Shown: piece by piece, positions 1 through 8,932 of the stretch
How the letters are laid out: each line of letters starts with the position of its first letter
Numbering within the stretch: position 1 is the first letter of the stretch
DNA from: Streptomyces sp. NBC_00440
GTDB taxonomy: Bacteria > Actinomycetota > Actinomycetes > Streptomycetales > Streptomycetaceae
Reading direction: 5' to 3'
Length of the DNA: 64,000 nucleotides
Assembly: GCF_036014215.1 (NCBI RefSeq)
Contig: NZ_CP107921.1
Location: forward strand, 496,001-560,000
Translations under genes and position numbers: made by a program
The notes under the pieces: generated by a model
Database searches by the model: none
Told to the model about the DNA's origin: nothing
The model's input: the letters and a program-made list of their open reading frames with translations, nothing else

Positions 1-542
1 GGCTGGTGCTGCTCGACCTGGCCGAGGCGGACACCGGCCGGGAGTGGTCGTTCCTGCTCCAGACCGATGCGCCCACCGAGGAGCTGCCGGACGGCACCCG
101 GCTGATCCGGTCGGGTGAAGCGACCGCCCACGTACGGCAGTTCGTGCCGGAGGGCGCCGTGTGGGCCTCGGAGGTGACGGAGGTCGAGGCGAACCCGACG
201 TCCAGTACCCCGGACCTGAAACTCACCCGCACCCTGCACACGCTGCGCTCCACCACCGCGCGTACCGCGTCGGCACTGTTCCTCACCGCGGTCGAGCCCG
301 GTGCGGTGGGCACGGCCCGCGCCCTGGAGTGCGCGGCAGGCGAGGGCATGGCCTTCGGCGGTGAGCGGGTGCTCCTCTCCCCCGCCGCTCACCGGATCCG
401 GACGGCCGGGGTCACCGCCGACGCGGCGGCCGTGCTCCTCGCCGACAGTGCGGCGCCGTACGTGGTGGCGGCCCGGCGGCTCGAACTGGACGGCCGGGTG
501 TTGCTCGACGCGGCCGAGCCGTACACCGGGAAGGTCGGCTGA
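1..542 (+). CDS. C-terminal part of a probable heparinase II/III-type polysaccharide lyase (5' end outside window)
   Basis: An open frame is already running at base 3 and ends in TGA at 540-542, so about 179 C-terminal residues are visible and the start lies upstream. The segment is rich in beta strands, with no signal peptide or membrane segment, as in the C-terminal beta-sandwich of heparinase II/III-like lyases. The catalytic half is missing, so the family call rests on fold impression and on neighbours: a YesL-like protein, a PL8 lyase and a CE7 esterase follow within a few bases on the same strand. Together they suggest an operon for breaking down an acidic or acetylated polysaccharide. 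Another lyase or glycosidase C-terminus cannot be excluded. Confidence 0.5.
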   Translation, partial: LVLLDLAEADTGREWSFLLQTDAPTEELPDGTRLIRSGEATAHVRQFVPEGAVWASEVTEVEANPTSSTPDLKLTRTLHTLRSTTARTASALFLTAVEPGAVGTARALECAAGEGMAFGGERVLLSPAAHRIRTAGVTADAAAVLLADSAAPYVVAARRLELDGRVLLDAAEPYTGKVG

Positions 543-544
543 CC

Positions 545-1180
545 ATGGATCGGACCCTCTCACCAAGCTGGCCGACGCTGCTGCGCCGGCTGGAGTTCGT
601 CGCGTACCCGGCGGCGGCCGGGGCGGCGTTCGCGGTGCTCTCGCTCGGTGTGGTGACCTGGCTGCCCGCGCTGGCCGCGATGGCACACGCACTCCAGCGG
701 TGGCGGGTGGACGGCGACAGCCGGTGCTTCGTCCACACATTCACGGCGTTCCCCCGGTACTGGCGGTCCCTGTGGCGGCACGGGCTGGTGTCCACCGCTG
801 CCGCCGGTGTGCTCGCCGCCAACATCGTTCATCTGCTGGGCCGTTCGGATCCCTGGACGTTCGTGGTGCTGGCCGCGCAGGTGGGTATCGCGGCCGCCGC
901 GGTCATCCACCATGTGGCACTCGCCGCCGAGGCGGGCCGGGACCCGGACGGTTCGGCCGGCGCCTGGACCCGGAACGCGCTCGCGCTCGGCTTCGGCTCG
1001 GCGGGCCGTGGCACCGCGCTGCTCGGCGCGGTGGTCTCGGCGGCACTCCTCTCTCTCGTCGTACCGCTGGGACCGCTGCTGCTGGGCCCCAGCATTCCGG
1101 TACTGCTCGCCCTCTCCTTCGGCGACAGTCCGTCCCCGATCCACACCGCCTTCACCCGGAGTAAGGGGCCAGCGTGCTGA
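545..1180 (+). CDS. YesL-like (DUF624) integral membrane protein
   Basis: A 211-residue protein with about five hydrophobic segments and short charged loops (for example the Trp/Arg-rich loop around residues 50-80). The pattern of an early loop followed by FPRYWRSLWRHG resembles the DUF624/YesL family, whose genes sit in polysaccharide-utilisation operons in Bacillus and actinobacteria. ATG at 545 starts two bases after the previous stop, and the end overlaps the start of the PL8 lyase gene by 7 bp, so the three are probably co-translated. Biochemical role is unknown; a helper function in uptake or export of oligosaccharides is inferred only from context. Confidence 0.6.
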   Translation: MDRTLSPSWPTLLRRLEFVAYPAAAGAAFAVLSLGVVTWLPALAAMAHALQRWRVDGDSRCFVHTFTAFPRYWRSLWRHGLVSTAAAGVLAANIVHLLGRSDPWTFVVLAAQVGIAAAAVIHHVALAAEAGRDPDGSAGAWTRNALALGFGSAGRGTALLGAVVSAALLSLVVPLGPLLLGPSIPVLLALSFGDSPSPIHTAFTRSKGPAC

Positions 1181-3627
1181 ACCGCAGAGACCACTCACAC
1201 CACAGAGATCCCGGGCGACGTGCCGACGCTCCGCCCGGAGCGACCAGCCGTCGTACCGTCCTGGCCGGAGCGGCGGCGGTCGGCGCGGCCGCGGTGCTGC
1301 CCGTCGCCCTGGGCGCGGGCCCGGCGCGGGCCGCGACGGACGGCGCCGCCGCGCTGCGGGAGCGCTGGCACACCCTGCTCACCGGCGGCCCCGACCTGGA
1401 CCAGGGTGACCAGCGGATCGCGGCGGCCGTCGAACGGGCCGGGCAGGCGGGGGCCACCGCGGCGAAGGGGCTCGACCCCACCCGGACCGACGGTCTCTTC
1501 CCCGACCTGACCGGCACGACGCTCTCCAACCAGGTCACGACGGCGTTCAAGCGGCTCGCCACGGCCGCGACCGCCTGGGCGGTCCCCGGAACCCCGCAGT
1601 ACGGCGACGCCGCGCTCCGCGATCTGCTGCTGGCCGGGGTCGACTGGATGCTGACGAACCGGTACGGAGCTGCCCACCCCCGGTACGACAACGACTGGGA
1701 CTGGGAGATCGGCTCGGCGCTCGCCCTCAACGACGCGTCGGTGCTCCTGCACGACGCGCTCGGCGCCGACCGGCTGGCCCGGATCACCGAAGCGGTGCGG
1801 CACTACACCCCGGATCCGAACCTCTGGCGGGCCGACCGGCAGATCGCGACCGGCGCCAACCGGGTCTGGATCTCCACCGTGGTCGCCGTCAACGCCGTGC
1901 TGCGGGACGACGGCGACGACCTGGTGCGAGTACGCGACGCCCTGTCGGACGTCGAGGGTTCGGGCGCCAACAGCGTGCTCGCCTTCAATGACGTGAGCGC
2001 GGCGGCGGAGAGCACCGGTGAGGGCTTCTACTCCGACGGGTCGTTCCTCCAGCACTACAAGCACCCGTACAACGGCGGGTACGGCAAGGAGCTGCTCAAC
2101 AATCTCTCCCGGCTCCTGCATCTGCTCGCCGGGACCGGCTGGGCCGTCACCGATCCCGACCTCGACAACGTCCGCCGCTGGGTCGACGAGGGGTTCGACC
2201 CGCTGATCGCGCGCGGCGACGTGATGGCCTCGGTATGCGGCCGCGAGATCGCCCGGCCCAGCAAGCAGGGCCATGTGTCGGCGCAGACGGTCATCGAGGC
2301 GGTGGTGCGGCTGATCCCCGGCTTCCCCGGCGAGACCGCCGAGCGTTTCACCGCGCTGGTCAAACAGTGGATCGCCGAGGACACCTACCGGGACTTCCTC
2401 GGCGTGACCGATCTGGCGTCACTGGTCGCGGCGCAGCAGGTCGTCGCGTCCGCCGTCCCGGCTCGCGGCCGGCTGGTCGCGCATCAGCAGTACCCGCGGA
2501 TGGACAAGGCGGCGCACCACCGGCCGTCGTTCGCGCTCGGTGTCTCCGCGTACTCGACGCGGATCTACAACTACGAGTCGATCCAGAACGAGAACCTGCA
2601 CGGCTGGCACCTCTCGGACGGGATGGTGCTGCTGTACACCGATGATCTCGGGCACTACAGCGAGGACTACTGGCCGACCGTCGACCCGGCACGGCTGCCC
2701 GGGACCACCGTCGTGGCCGGCCGTCCGGCGGACGCCGCCGGGCAGCGCACCACCAGTACGGCGGACTGGGCGGGCGGGACCGCGCTGGCGGGGACGACGC
2801 TGGGGGCGTACGGCATGGAGCTGCGGGCGTACGGCTCCACCCTGACCGGGCTCAAGAGCTGGTTCTGCCTGGATGACGTGATCGTCTGCACCGGTTCCGG
2901 GATCACCGCGTCCGCGGGCCGGGCCGAGACCGTCGTCGAGAACCGCAAGCTGCGCGACGCGAAGGCGGCGCTGCTGGTCGACGGGGTTCCGGCTTCCACG
3001 GACACCGGATGGTCGGCCGGGCTCGACGAGGTCCGCTGGCTGCATCTGGAAGGCACCGGCGGCTATGTCTTCCCGGCGCCCGCCGCGCTGCGCGGCCTGC
3101 GTGAGGAGCGCACGGCGACCTGGCGTGAGATCAACACCAAGTACGGCACGGACACTCCGGTGACGCGCCCCTATCTGACGCTGTGGCAGGACCACGGCGA
3201 GGCGCCGGACGGCGCCGGGTACTTCTGGCTCCAGGCCCCCGCCGCGTCGGCCGAACGCACCCGGCTCTGGTCGCAGGCCCCGCCCGTCGAGCTGACCGCG
3301 GCCACCTCCGCGGTCCACGCGGTGCGGCGCGTCGCGGACGGTCTGCTCGCGGCGAACTTCTGGACCGCGGGCACCGCGCAGGAGCTCGCGTCGGACGGGC
3401 CGGCGTCGGTGCTGGTGCGGCCGGACGGGAAGACGGTCGCCGTGGCGCTCTCCGACCCGACCCAGCTGCGGGCCTCGGTCACCGTCACGCTGGCGCAGCG
3501 CGGCCTCACCGTCGCGTCGGCCGACCCCGGGGTGAGCACGGCCCCCGTACCGGACGGCATCCGGATCACCGCCGACACCTCGGGCCGCCACGGCGCGACC
3601 CTCGGCCTCACCCTGAAGAGGAGCTAG
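1174..3627 (+). CDS. Secreted polysaccharide lyase family 8 (hyaluronate/chondroitin/xanthan lyase type)
   Basis: An 817-residue enzyme starting at GTG 1174, preceded by a GGAG/AAGGGG ribosome site and overlapping the upstream stop. The N-terminus carries a twin-arginine signal (SRRTVLAG, then a hydrophobic stretch ending near PARAA), so it is a folded-export substrate. PL8 landmarks appear in order: the alpha-toroid Asn region TGANRVW, the catalytic His/Tyr region DGSFLQH and NGGYGKELL, the Arg loop GREIARPSKQGH, and then the central beta-sandwich with NENLHGWHLSDGMVLLY. PL8 enzymes cleave uronic-acid-containing chains by beta-elimination; the substrate (hyaluronan, chondroitin or xanthan) cannot be decided from sequence. 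Length fits the family. Confidence 0.92.
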   Translation: MLNRRDHSHHRDPGRRADAPPGATSRRTVLAGAAAVGAAAVLPVALGAGPARAATDGAAALRERWHTLLTGGPDLDQGDQRIAAAVERAGQAGATAAKGLDPTRTDGLFPDLTGTTLSNQVTTAFKRLATAATAWAVPGTPQYGDAALRDLLLAGVDWMLTNRYGAAHPRYDNDWDWEIGSALALNDASVLLHDALGADRLARITEAVRHYTPDPNLWRADRQIATGANRVWISTVVAVNAVLRDDGDDLVRVRDALSDVEGSGANSVLAFNDVSAAAESTGEGFYSDGSFLQHYKHPYNGGYGKELLNNLSRLLHLLAGTGWAVTDPDLDNVRRWVDEGFDPLIARGDVMASVCGREIARPSKQGHVSAQTVIEAVVRLIPGFPGETAERFTALVKQWIAEDTYRDFLGVTDLASLVAAQQVVASAVPARGRLVAHQQYPRMDKAAHHRPSFALGVSAYSTRIYNYESIQNENLHGWHLSDGMVLLYTDDLGHYSEDYWPTVDPARLPGTTVVAGRPADAAGQRTTSTADWAGGTALAGTTLGAYGMELRAYGSTLTGLKSWFCLDDVIVCTGSGITASAGRAETVVENRKLRDAKAALLVDGVPASTDTGWSAGLDEVRWLHLEGTGGYVFPAPAALRGLREERTATWREINTKYGTDTPVTRPYLTLWQDHGEAPDGAGYFWLQAPAASAERTRLWSQAPPVELTAATSAVHAVRRVADGLLAANFWTAGTAQELASDGPASVLVRPDGKTVAVALSDPTQLRASVTVTLAQRGLTVASADPGVSTAPVPDGIRITADTSGRHGATLGLTLKRS

Positions 3628-3631
3628 CCCC

Positions 3632-4606
3632 TTGCTGTTCGACATGGAGCTCGATCGGCTGCGCGAGTACCGGCCGGAGCCGCAGGAACCAGCGGACTTC
3701 GACGCGTTCTGGGAGAAGACGCTGGGCGAGAGCGCCCGGCATGAGACTGCCGCCGAGTTCGTCCCGTACGACGCCGGGTTCGCGACGGTCGACGTGTTCG
3801 ACGTGACGTTCAGCGGCTGGCGCGGGCAGCCGGTGAAGGCCTGGCTGCTGCTGCCCCGCGACCGGGCGGAGCCGCTGCCCGCCGTGGTGCAGTACATCGG
3901 CTACAACGGCGGCCGGGGCGTCCCGTACTCCTGGCTGACCTGGAGCGCACTGGGCCACGCCCATCTGGTGATGGACAACCGCGGCCAGGGCGGTGGCGGC
4001 AAGCAGACGGCCGACACCCCGGACATCGGTCCGGGCGGGCACGGTTCGTCGTCGCCCGGCTTCCTCACCCGCGGCATCGAGGACCCGCACCTGCACTACT
4101 ACCGGCGGCTGATCACCGACGCGGTGCGGGCGGTCGACGCGGTGCGCTCCCATCCGGCGGTGGACGCCGCCCGGGTCGCCGTCGTCGGCGGGAGCCAGGG
4201 CGGCGGCCTGGCACTCGCGGTCGCGGGGCTGCGCGACGACGTGGCGGCGGCGGTGGCCGATGTGCCGTTCCTCTGCCACTACCGCCGTGCCTCGCAGATC
4301 ACCGACTCGGGTCCGTACGCGGAGATAGCCCGCTGGCTCTCCGGTCACCGGTTCCGGATCGAGGAGGCGATGGAGACGCTCTCCTACTTCGACGGGGTCA
4401 ACTTCGCCGCGCGTGCCACCGCGCCCGCGTGGTTCTCGGTGGGGCTGATGGACAGGATCTGTCCGTCGTCCACGGTCTTCGCCGCCTATCACCGCTATGC
4501 GGGTCCCGCCGAGATCGAGGTGTTCCCGTACAACGGGCACGAGGGCGGCGCCGAGTACGACGTGCCGCGCAAGATCGCGGCACTGCGCGGAGTGTTCGCC
4601 CGGTAG
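3632..4606 (+). CDS. Acetylxylan esterase / cephalosporin C deacetylase (CE7 family)
   Basis: A 324-residue alpha/beta hydrolase. TTG at 3632 is chosen because AGAGGAG lies 8 bp upstream and the gene begins 4 bp after the lyase stop. CE7 signatures are all visible: DNRGQGG, the nucleophile elbow GGSQGGG, the catalytic Asp in VGLMDRICP, and the catalytic His in NGHEGG near the C-terminus. The family removes acetyl groups from sugars and is cytoplasmic; no signal peptide is seen here. In this operon it probably deacetylates imported oligosaccharides released by the upstream lyase. It is a little longer than the Bacillus enzymes but otherwise ordinary. Confidence 0.92.
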   Translation: MLFDMELDRLREYRPEPQEPADFDAFWEKTLGESARHETAAEFVPYDAGFATVDVFDVTFSGWRGQPVKAWLLLPRDRAEPLPAVVQYIGYNGGRGVPYSWLTWSALGHAHLVMDNRGQGGGGKQTADTPDIGPGGHGSSSPGFLTRGIEDPHLHYYRRLITDAVRAVDAVRSHPAVDAARVAVVGGSQGGGLALAVAGLRDDVAAAVADVPFLCHYRRASQITDSGPYAEIARWLSGHRFRIEEAMETLSYFDGVNFAARATAPAWFSVGLMDRICPSSTVFAAYHRYAGPAEIEVFPYNGHEGGAEYDVPRKIAALRGVFAR

Positions 4607-4723
4607 GCGCCCGGGGGCCACCGGGCCTCGGCGAACCGCCCGCCGTGCGGCACACGCATGGCGGGCGTAGCCTCGTCGTGTACGTCTCACAGGCCTTGAC
4701 CAGGCACATCTCAGGAGGCGACG

Positions 4724-5491
4724 TTGACAGGACACCGCATGGCCAAGCCACTGGCAGCGGGTGCGGCAGCAGTCGTTCTGACGATCGCCGCGGGCAGCTC
4801 AGCCGTGGCGGACGGCGGGACAGCATCGCTGCCGGCCCAGGAGATCGCCAACAAGGCACACGACGCCCTCTTCGGGACCTCGTCGCTGCATATCAGCGTC
4901 CACGGGAGATTCGGTTCGAGAGGCACCCCCACCTCCATGGAGCTCACCCTCGACCGGCAGGCCAACTGCCGGGGCTCGGTGAGCCTGGGCGGACAGGGCT
5001 CCGTCCAGATCGTCAAGCGGGGCGGCAAGATCTGGATCAAGCCGGACGCCGCGTTCTGGAAGAACCAGGTGCCGGGAGGCAGCGCCGCCGAGGCGGCCCT
5101 CAACGGGCGCTACCTCCAGGGTTCGTCGAGCAACTTGCCGCTGCAGGGCATCGCGCAGGTCTGTGATCTGGACTCGTTCCTCAAGACGAGTACGACACCG
5201 GACACTTCGGGCGGCGGTCACCTCACCAAGGGCAAGGTGACGAAGCTCCACGGAATCGACGTCGTCCCGGTCAGCGGGGTGCGCGGCGGTCATCGGGAGA
5301 CCCTGTACGTGGCGACGCACGGCAAGCCCTACCCCGTCCAGGTCACGGTGAAGGCCATGGATAAGACCACCTTGGCGACCGTGGGGTTCTCCGGGTTCGA
5401 CCAACCCGTACCTTCGAGCACTCCGTCGCCCGACCAGTCGGTGGACATCTCGAAGCTGCGGACCCCGGTCGGCCCGGCCAACTCCACCTGA
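4724..5491 (+). CDS. Secreted protein, LppX/LprG-like fold suspected
   Basis: A 255-residue protein starting at TTG 4724 with AGGAGG 7 bp upstream; an in-frame ATG at 4739 is the alternative. The first 35 residues form a signal peptide (positively charged start, then an Ala/Val-rich core ending near VADGG). There is no lipobox cysteine, unlike mycobacterial LppX/LprG relatives. The body alternates short beta strands (SSLHISVHGRF, GSVQIVKRGGKIWIK) and ends with a Pro/Ser linker, in the style of actinobacterial LppX_LprAFG-like secreted proteins. Function unknown; members of that fold bind acylated molecules. It is monocistronic and followed by a strong terminator. Confidence 0.6.
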   Translation: MTGHRMAKPLAAGAAAVVLTIAAGSSAVADGGTASLPAQEIANKAHDALFGTSSLHISVHGRFGSRGTPTSMELTLDRQANCRGSVSLGGQGSVQIVKRGGKIWIKPDAAFWKNQVPGGSAAEAALNGRYLQGSSSNLPLQGIAQVCDLDSFLKTSTTPDTSGGGHLTKGKVTKLHGIDVVPVSGVRGGHRETLYVATHGKPYPVQVTVKAMDKTTLATVGFSGFDQPVPSSTPSPDQSVDISKLRTPVGPANST

Positions 5492-5512
5492 GAACGGCCG
5501 GAGCAGGGCGGC

Positions 5513-5560
5513 GCATGACGTGGGGGACCGGGCCGGGCGGCCCGGTCCCCCACGTCATGC
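5513..5560. terminator. Bidirectional terminator hairpin
   Basis: A perfect inverted repeat with a 22-bp stem and a 4-base loop (GGGC). It lies between the convergent ends of the secreted-protein gene (stop 5491) and the phosphoesterase gene on the minus strand (stop 5569). There is no U-run, which is common for Streptomyces terminators. It can serve both strands. Confidence 0.85.
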
Positions 5561-5568
5561 CGTACGGC

Positions 5569-7431
5569 TCAGGCGGCGCCCCGGCCGGGGCGGCGGCGGA
5601 CCGCCAGGACGATACCGGCGCCACCGACCACCACGGCCCCCAGTACACCGGCGGTCAGCAGCCCAGGCTGGGAACTTCCGCTCCCGGAGAGCTCCTGGAT
5701 GGCGACCCGCTGACGCTGTGGGTCGGTGATCTGCGCGGCGACCGGTGCCACGGGCCGGATCGGGCCGGCCGACTTGACGGAGCCGTCCTTGTTCATCAGC
5801 ACCTGCTGGCCGTTCGGGTGGCGGAAGTCGAGCATCCCGGCCAGCGATCCGGCCCGGGTGTCGAAGGAGTGGTCCCCGATGCGGCCGGTGTGCCAGTTCT
5901 CCTCGACGAACTTGATGACGGAGGTCTGCTCGGTCCTGGTGTGGTCGATCTGGTTGACCTTGCCGTACGGGGAGATGACCATCAGCGGCTGACGGGCGCC
6001 GGGACCGCACCGGTCGGCGTAACCTCCGGCCGCCTTCGGCCCGTTCTGGCAGGCCGGTGAGTCCACCGTCCTGCCGTTCGTCTGCTTGCTGGTGTCCTGC
6101 GAGCCGTTGGCCGGCTTCGCGTACACGTGGTCGTACCAGCCGTCCGAGTCGTCGTAGGCGAGGACGACCGCCGTGTCCTTCCACTGCGGGGCCTGCTGGA
6201 TCTTGTTGATCTGGCCGATCAGGAAGTCCTGTTCGTCGGTGGGGTCGGAGTATCCGGCGTGCCCGTCCTGGTAGGAGGGGGCCTTGAGGAAGCTCACCGA
6301 CGGCAGGTTGCCCGACTTGAGGGCGGCGTCGAAGTCCGTCAGGTCGTAGTTGTGGTTGGCCTGTCCGGCGTGGCCGATCTCGGCAACCGACTTCGGGGCC
6401 ACGTGGTGCGGGTTGGCGGTCGACCTGTAGTACTGGAAGGGGTCGTGGTGCGGGCTGTAGTCCACGACCTGCTCGCCGCCGACGTTGGCGTGCGTGGTGC
6501 CGCCGCACTTGGCGAGATGGTCCTCTGTGCCGTCCCACGGGGTGCTCGGCCGGAAGCCGCCCTGGAACCAGCCCCAGCTGACGTTCTTCTCGTTGAGGCG
6601 GTCGCCGATGTTCTTGCCGCCCAGCTCGGCGAGGGAGGACTTGCTGGTGTGGTCGTTGCCGGAGCAGTCGTCGTAGGCCGGATCCGGGTCGGTGATCATG
6701 GTGCCGACGCCGTGCGCGTCCGGCGATGCGACCGCTGCGGGATCGGGCTTGTCGGTCCGCTTCGGATTCTCGGTGGATGACGTGGGGTCGGTGGACACCA
6801 CCCCGTGCGTCTGGCCCGAGACCAGTTCGATGGCGCCGGGTGTCGAAGGGCCGTAGGCGGAGCCGAAGGAGTTGTCGTTGAGGGCGTAGTGCTGGGCGTA
6901 GTTCCACATCGCGGTGACGGTGTTGCCGTCGAAGTAGTCCATCGCCAGGCCGGGTTCGCCGAAGAGGTTGCCCGAGCACTTGCCCGAGTCGGTGTTCTCG
7001 ACGAACTTGTCGGCCTTGCCGCCGTTGTACGCGTACTGCTCGGGACCGTACGAGTGGTTCTGGTCGCAGGTCATGGCCTGGTCGGGGGTGAGCCGCTTGG
7101 GCAGGTACTGGTTGGGGTTCTTGTCGAGCAGACCGGCCGTACGGAGATTGTCGATGTCGCGGGGCGTTCGCGGGGACGGGGTGAACTTCGTACCGTCGGT
7201 GTTCGCGGCGTGCGGGTAGGTCGCGAAGTAGTGGTCGAAGGAGATGTTCTCGTCGAAGAGCACGACCAGGTGTTTGACGGGCGTCGCCGTAGGACTCCCG
7301 TGATTCCCGTGGTGCACTGCGGCGGGCGCCGTGGCCCAGACGGGTGCGGCGCCGCCGAGTACGGTCAGCGCGGCGGCACCGGCCAGCGCTCCCCAGCGGC
7401 GCGCGCCCGCTCCTCTGCCCTTGCTGCCCAT
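5569..7431 (-). CDS. Membrane-anchored phosphoesterase (phospholipase C / acid phosphatase family)
   Basis: A 620-residue protein starting at ATG 7431 with GGAAGG upstream; the frame continues further 5' but without coding character. Residues 1-38 are a signal peptide. The mature part opens with VKHLVVLFDENISFDHYF, the signature of the phosphoesterase family that contains bacterial phospholipase C and acid phosphatases; the Glu-Asn pair belongs to the metal site, and VLAYDDSDGWYDHV is a second metal-binding segment. The C-terminus has a Ser/Gly linker, one hydrophobic helix (GLLTAGVLGAVVVGGAGIVL) and a positive tail, so the enzyme is tethered at the outer face of the membrane. Probable role: phosphate release from phospholipids or phosphoesters. 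No PHO box was verified. Confidence 0.88.
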   Translation of the reverse strand: MGSKGRGAGARRWGALAGAAALTVLGGAAPVWATAPAAVHHGNHGSPTATPVKHLVVLFDENISFDHYFATYPHAANTDGTKFTPSPRTPRDIDNLRTAGLLDKNPNQYLPKRLTPDQAMTCDQNHSYGPEQYAYNGGKADKFVENTDSGKCSGNLFGEPGLAMDYFDGNTVTAMWNYAQHYALNDNSFGSAYGPSTPGAIELVSGQTHGVVSTDPTSSTENPKRTDKPDPAAVASPDAHGVGTMITDPDPAYDDCSGNDHTSKSSLAELGGKNIGDRLNEKNVSWGWFQGGFRPSTPWDGTEDHLAKCGGTTHANVGGEQVVDYSPHHDPFQYYRSTANPHHVAPKSVAEIGHAGQANHNYDLTDFDAALKSGNLPSVSFLKAPSYQDGHAGYSDPTDEQDFLIGQINKIQQAPQWKDTAVVLAYDDSDGWYDHVYAKPANGSQDTSKQTNGRTVDSPACQNGPKAAGGYADRCGPGARQPLMVISPYGKVNQIDHTRTEQTSVIKFVEENWHTGRIGDHSFDTRAGSLAGMLDFRHPNGQQVLMNKDGSVKSAGPIRPVAPVAAQITDPQRQRVAIQELSGSGSSQPGLLTAGVLGAVVVGGAGIVLAVRRRPGRGAA

Positions 7432-7629
7432 GCGTTTCCGCCTTCCGCTTCCGGCCGTGCACCCTGTCATGCACTGCTCAATATGCTGACACGATGCATC
7501 ACCATGACACGGGAGTGAACATCTGGCATCCGGTGGGAAAACAAAATTGAGCAAACAACCTGTTGAGTCGACCGCTTGGACCACACACCGGTCGGACGGC
7601 CCGTCAGGACGGTGGGGCAGGAAGCCGGA

Positions 7630-8850
7630 TCAGGACGACCGGCGCACGTCGCAGAGGGCCGCGATGTCCGCCAGCCGCTCCACCAGCCCGCTCACGGCCG
7701 CGTTCACCTTCTCGCGCTGTGCGCGGCCGAGCCGGGCGGGCGGAGTCCAGTGCCCTCCGTGCTCCTGACGGTCGAGCACCGCCCCGGTCCGGTCGAGCTC
7801 ACCGTCCAGCTGCTTCAGCCGCGGGTACCTGCCCGTCAGTACCGGGCGCAGCCGCGAGAGGACCACCCGGGTGCCGTCGAGATTGGCGCGCGCCGTCGCG
7901 AGATTGCTGCCGCTGCCGTAGTCGGTGCGGCCCGTCAGCTCGAACTGCACGGTGTTCTCCAGGATTTCGTGGGCCCGCAGCCCGAGATCCAGGGGGTCCA
8001 TCCGGGCCTGCCGCCAGTCCGTACGCAGGGCCAGTACGTCCTTGACCAGCCGGTCCGCGAACGGGCGCAGCGCGGTTGCGGACTCGTCGTGCCACAGCCC
8101 GTACTCGATGCGGTGGAAGCCGGTGAAGTCCTTGTCGTGGACGCCGCCGGCCAGGCCCGCGGTCGTTCCGTTGATCGCCGCGTCGGCGTCGCCGAACGTG
8201 CCGTAGGCGGCACCCAGCCGTTCGTAGTCGAGGTGCGCGGTGAGCCAGGCATTCCGGGCCCGCGCCCGGTCGCCCGCGCGGACCGAGGCGCCGAGCTTCC
8301 GCGTGGCGCCGACGAGTGAGCCCATCCGGCCGGTGACCCACCTCTGATAGCTCAGCGTCGGCGGGATCAGATCGTGCTGGCTGACGGGCACCGCCGCCGG
8401 ACCGCCGCCACCGCCACCGCCGCCCGGTACCCGAACGGTGGGCCCCGTGACCGAAGCAGCGTCGTCGGGGAAGCAGGCGAAGGCGTAGGAACCGCCCGCG
8501 ATGGTCGCCCGGAGCGCCCGGGTGGTGCCGGGCCCGAGCCCTTCCAGCTCGCCGTACACGGCGCCGCTCGACGTGTCCTTGAGATACACCTCGACCGGCG
8601 TGGCCGACGTGTTGTGCACATCGAAGACCTGGGTGCCGGGGCGCGGGTCGTGCCAGCCCGTTCCGCAGCTGCCCGCCGACGCGTCGACCCGGGTGTGCGG
8701 CAGACCGTCGGACGGCCCGGCGGTGGAGTGACCGTGGCCGCTCAGCAGCCCGGCGGCCCCGGCTCCCGCGAGCGCCAGTACGGCGGCCAGCGCCGCACAG
8801 CCCGCGATCAGCGCACGGCGCGAACGACGTGCGGTCCTCCTGTCCGGCAC
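7630..8850 (-). CDS. EfeO-like protein (cupredoxin plus imelysin/M75 domain)
   Basis: The GTG start at 8850 is preferred because CAGGAGG lies 5 bp upstream; an ATG at 8889 has no good ribosome site. The 406-residue product has one N-terminal hydrophobic anchor (ALIAGCAALAAVLALAGAG), a cupredoxin-like domain (residues about 45-140), a glycine-rich linker, and a helical M75/imelysin domain carrying the GxHxxE-type motif in FHRIEYGLW. This is the architecture of EfeO, the periplasmic iron-binding part of the EfeUOB ferrous iron importer. Neither an EfeU permease nor an EfeB peroxidase gene is adjacent, so it is an orphan here. The XRE-cupin regulator lies 82 bp upstream on the same strand. Confidence 0.82.
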   Translation of the reverse strand: MPDRRTARRSRRALIAGCAALAAVLALAGAGAAGLLSGHGHSTAGPSDGLPHTRVDASAGSCGTGWHDPRPGTQVFDVHNTSATPVEVYLKDTSSGAVYGELEGLGPGTTRALRATIAGGSYAFACFPDDAASVTGPTVRVPGGGGGGGGPAAVPVSQHDLIPPTLSYQRWVTGRMGSLVGATRKLGASVRAGDRARARNAWLTAHLDYERLGAAYGTFGDADAAINGTTAGLAGGVHDKDFTGFHRIEYGLWHDESATALRPFADRLVKDVLALRTDWRQARMDPLDLGLRAHEILENTVQFELTGRTDYGSGSNLATARANLDGTRVVLSRLRPVLTGRYPRLKQLDGELDRTGAVLDRQEHGGHWTPPARLGRAQREKVNAAVSGLVERLADIAALCDVRRSS

Positions 8851-8932
8851 ACCGGCCTCCTGACGCAGCAGCACGCGGAAGAACGACATCGTAGACCCGT
8901 GGTGGATCAACAGCCCCGGGCGCAGCCGGGAT

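Noticed and set aside
2419..3897. Long minus-strand frames opposite the PL8 lyase gene
   Set aside because: They are Arg/Gly/Pro-rich shadows of a GC-rich coding strand; the plus-strand gene has full family motifs and proper GC third-position bias.
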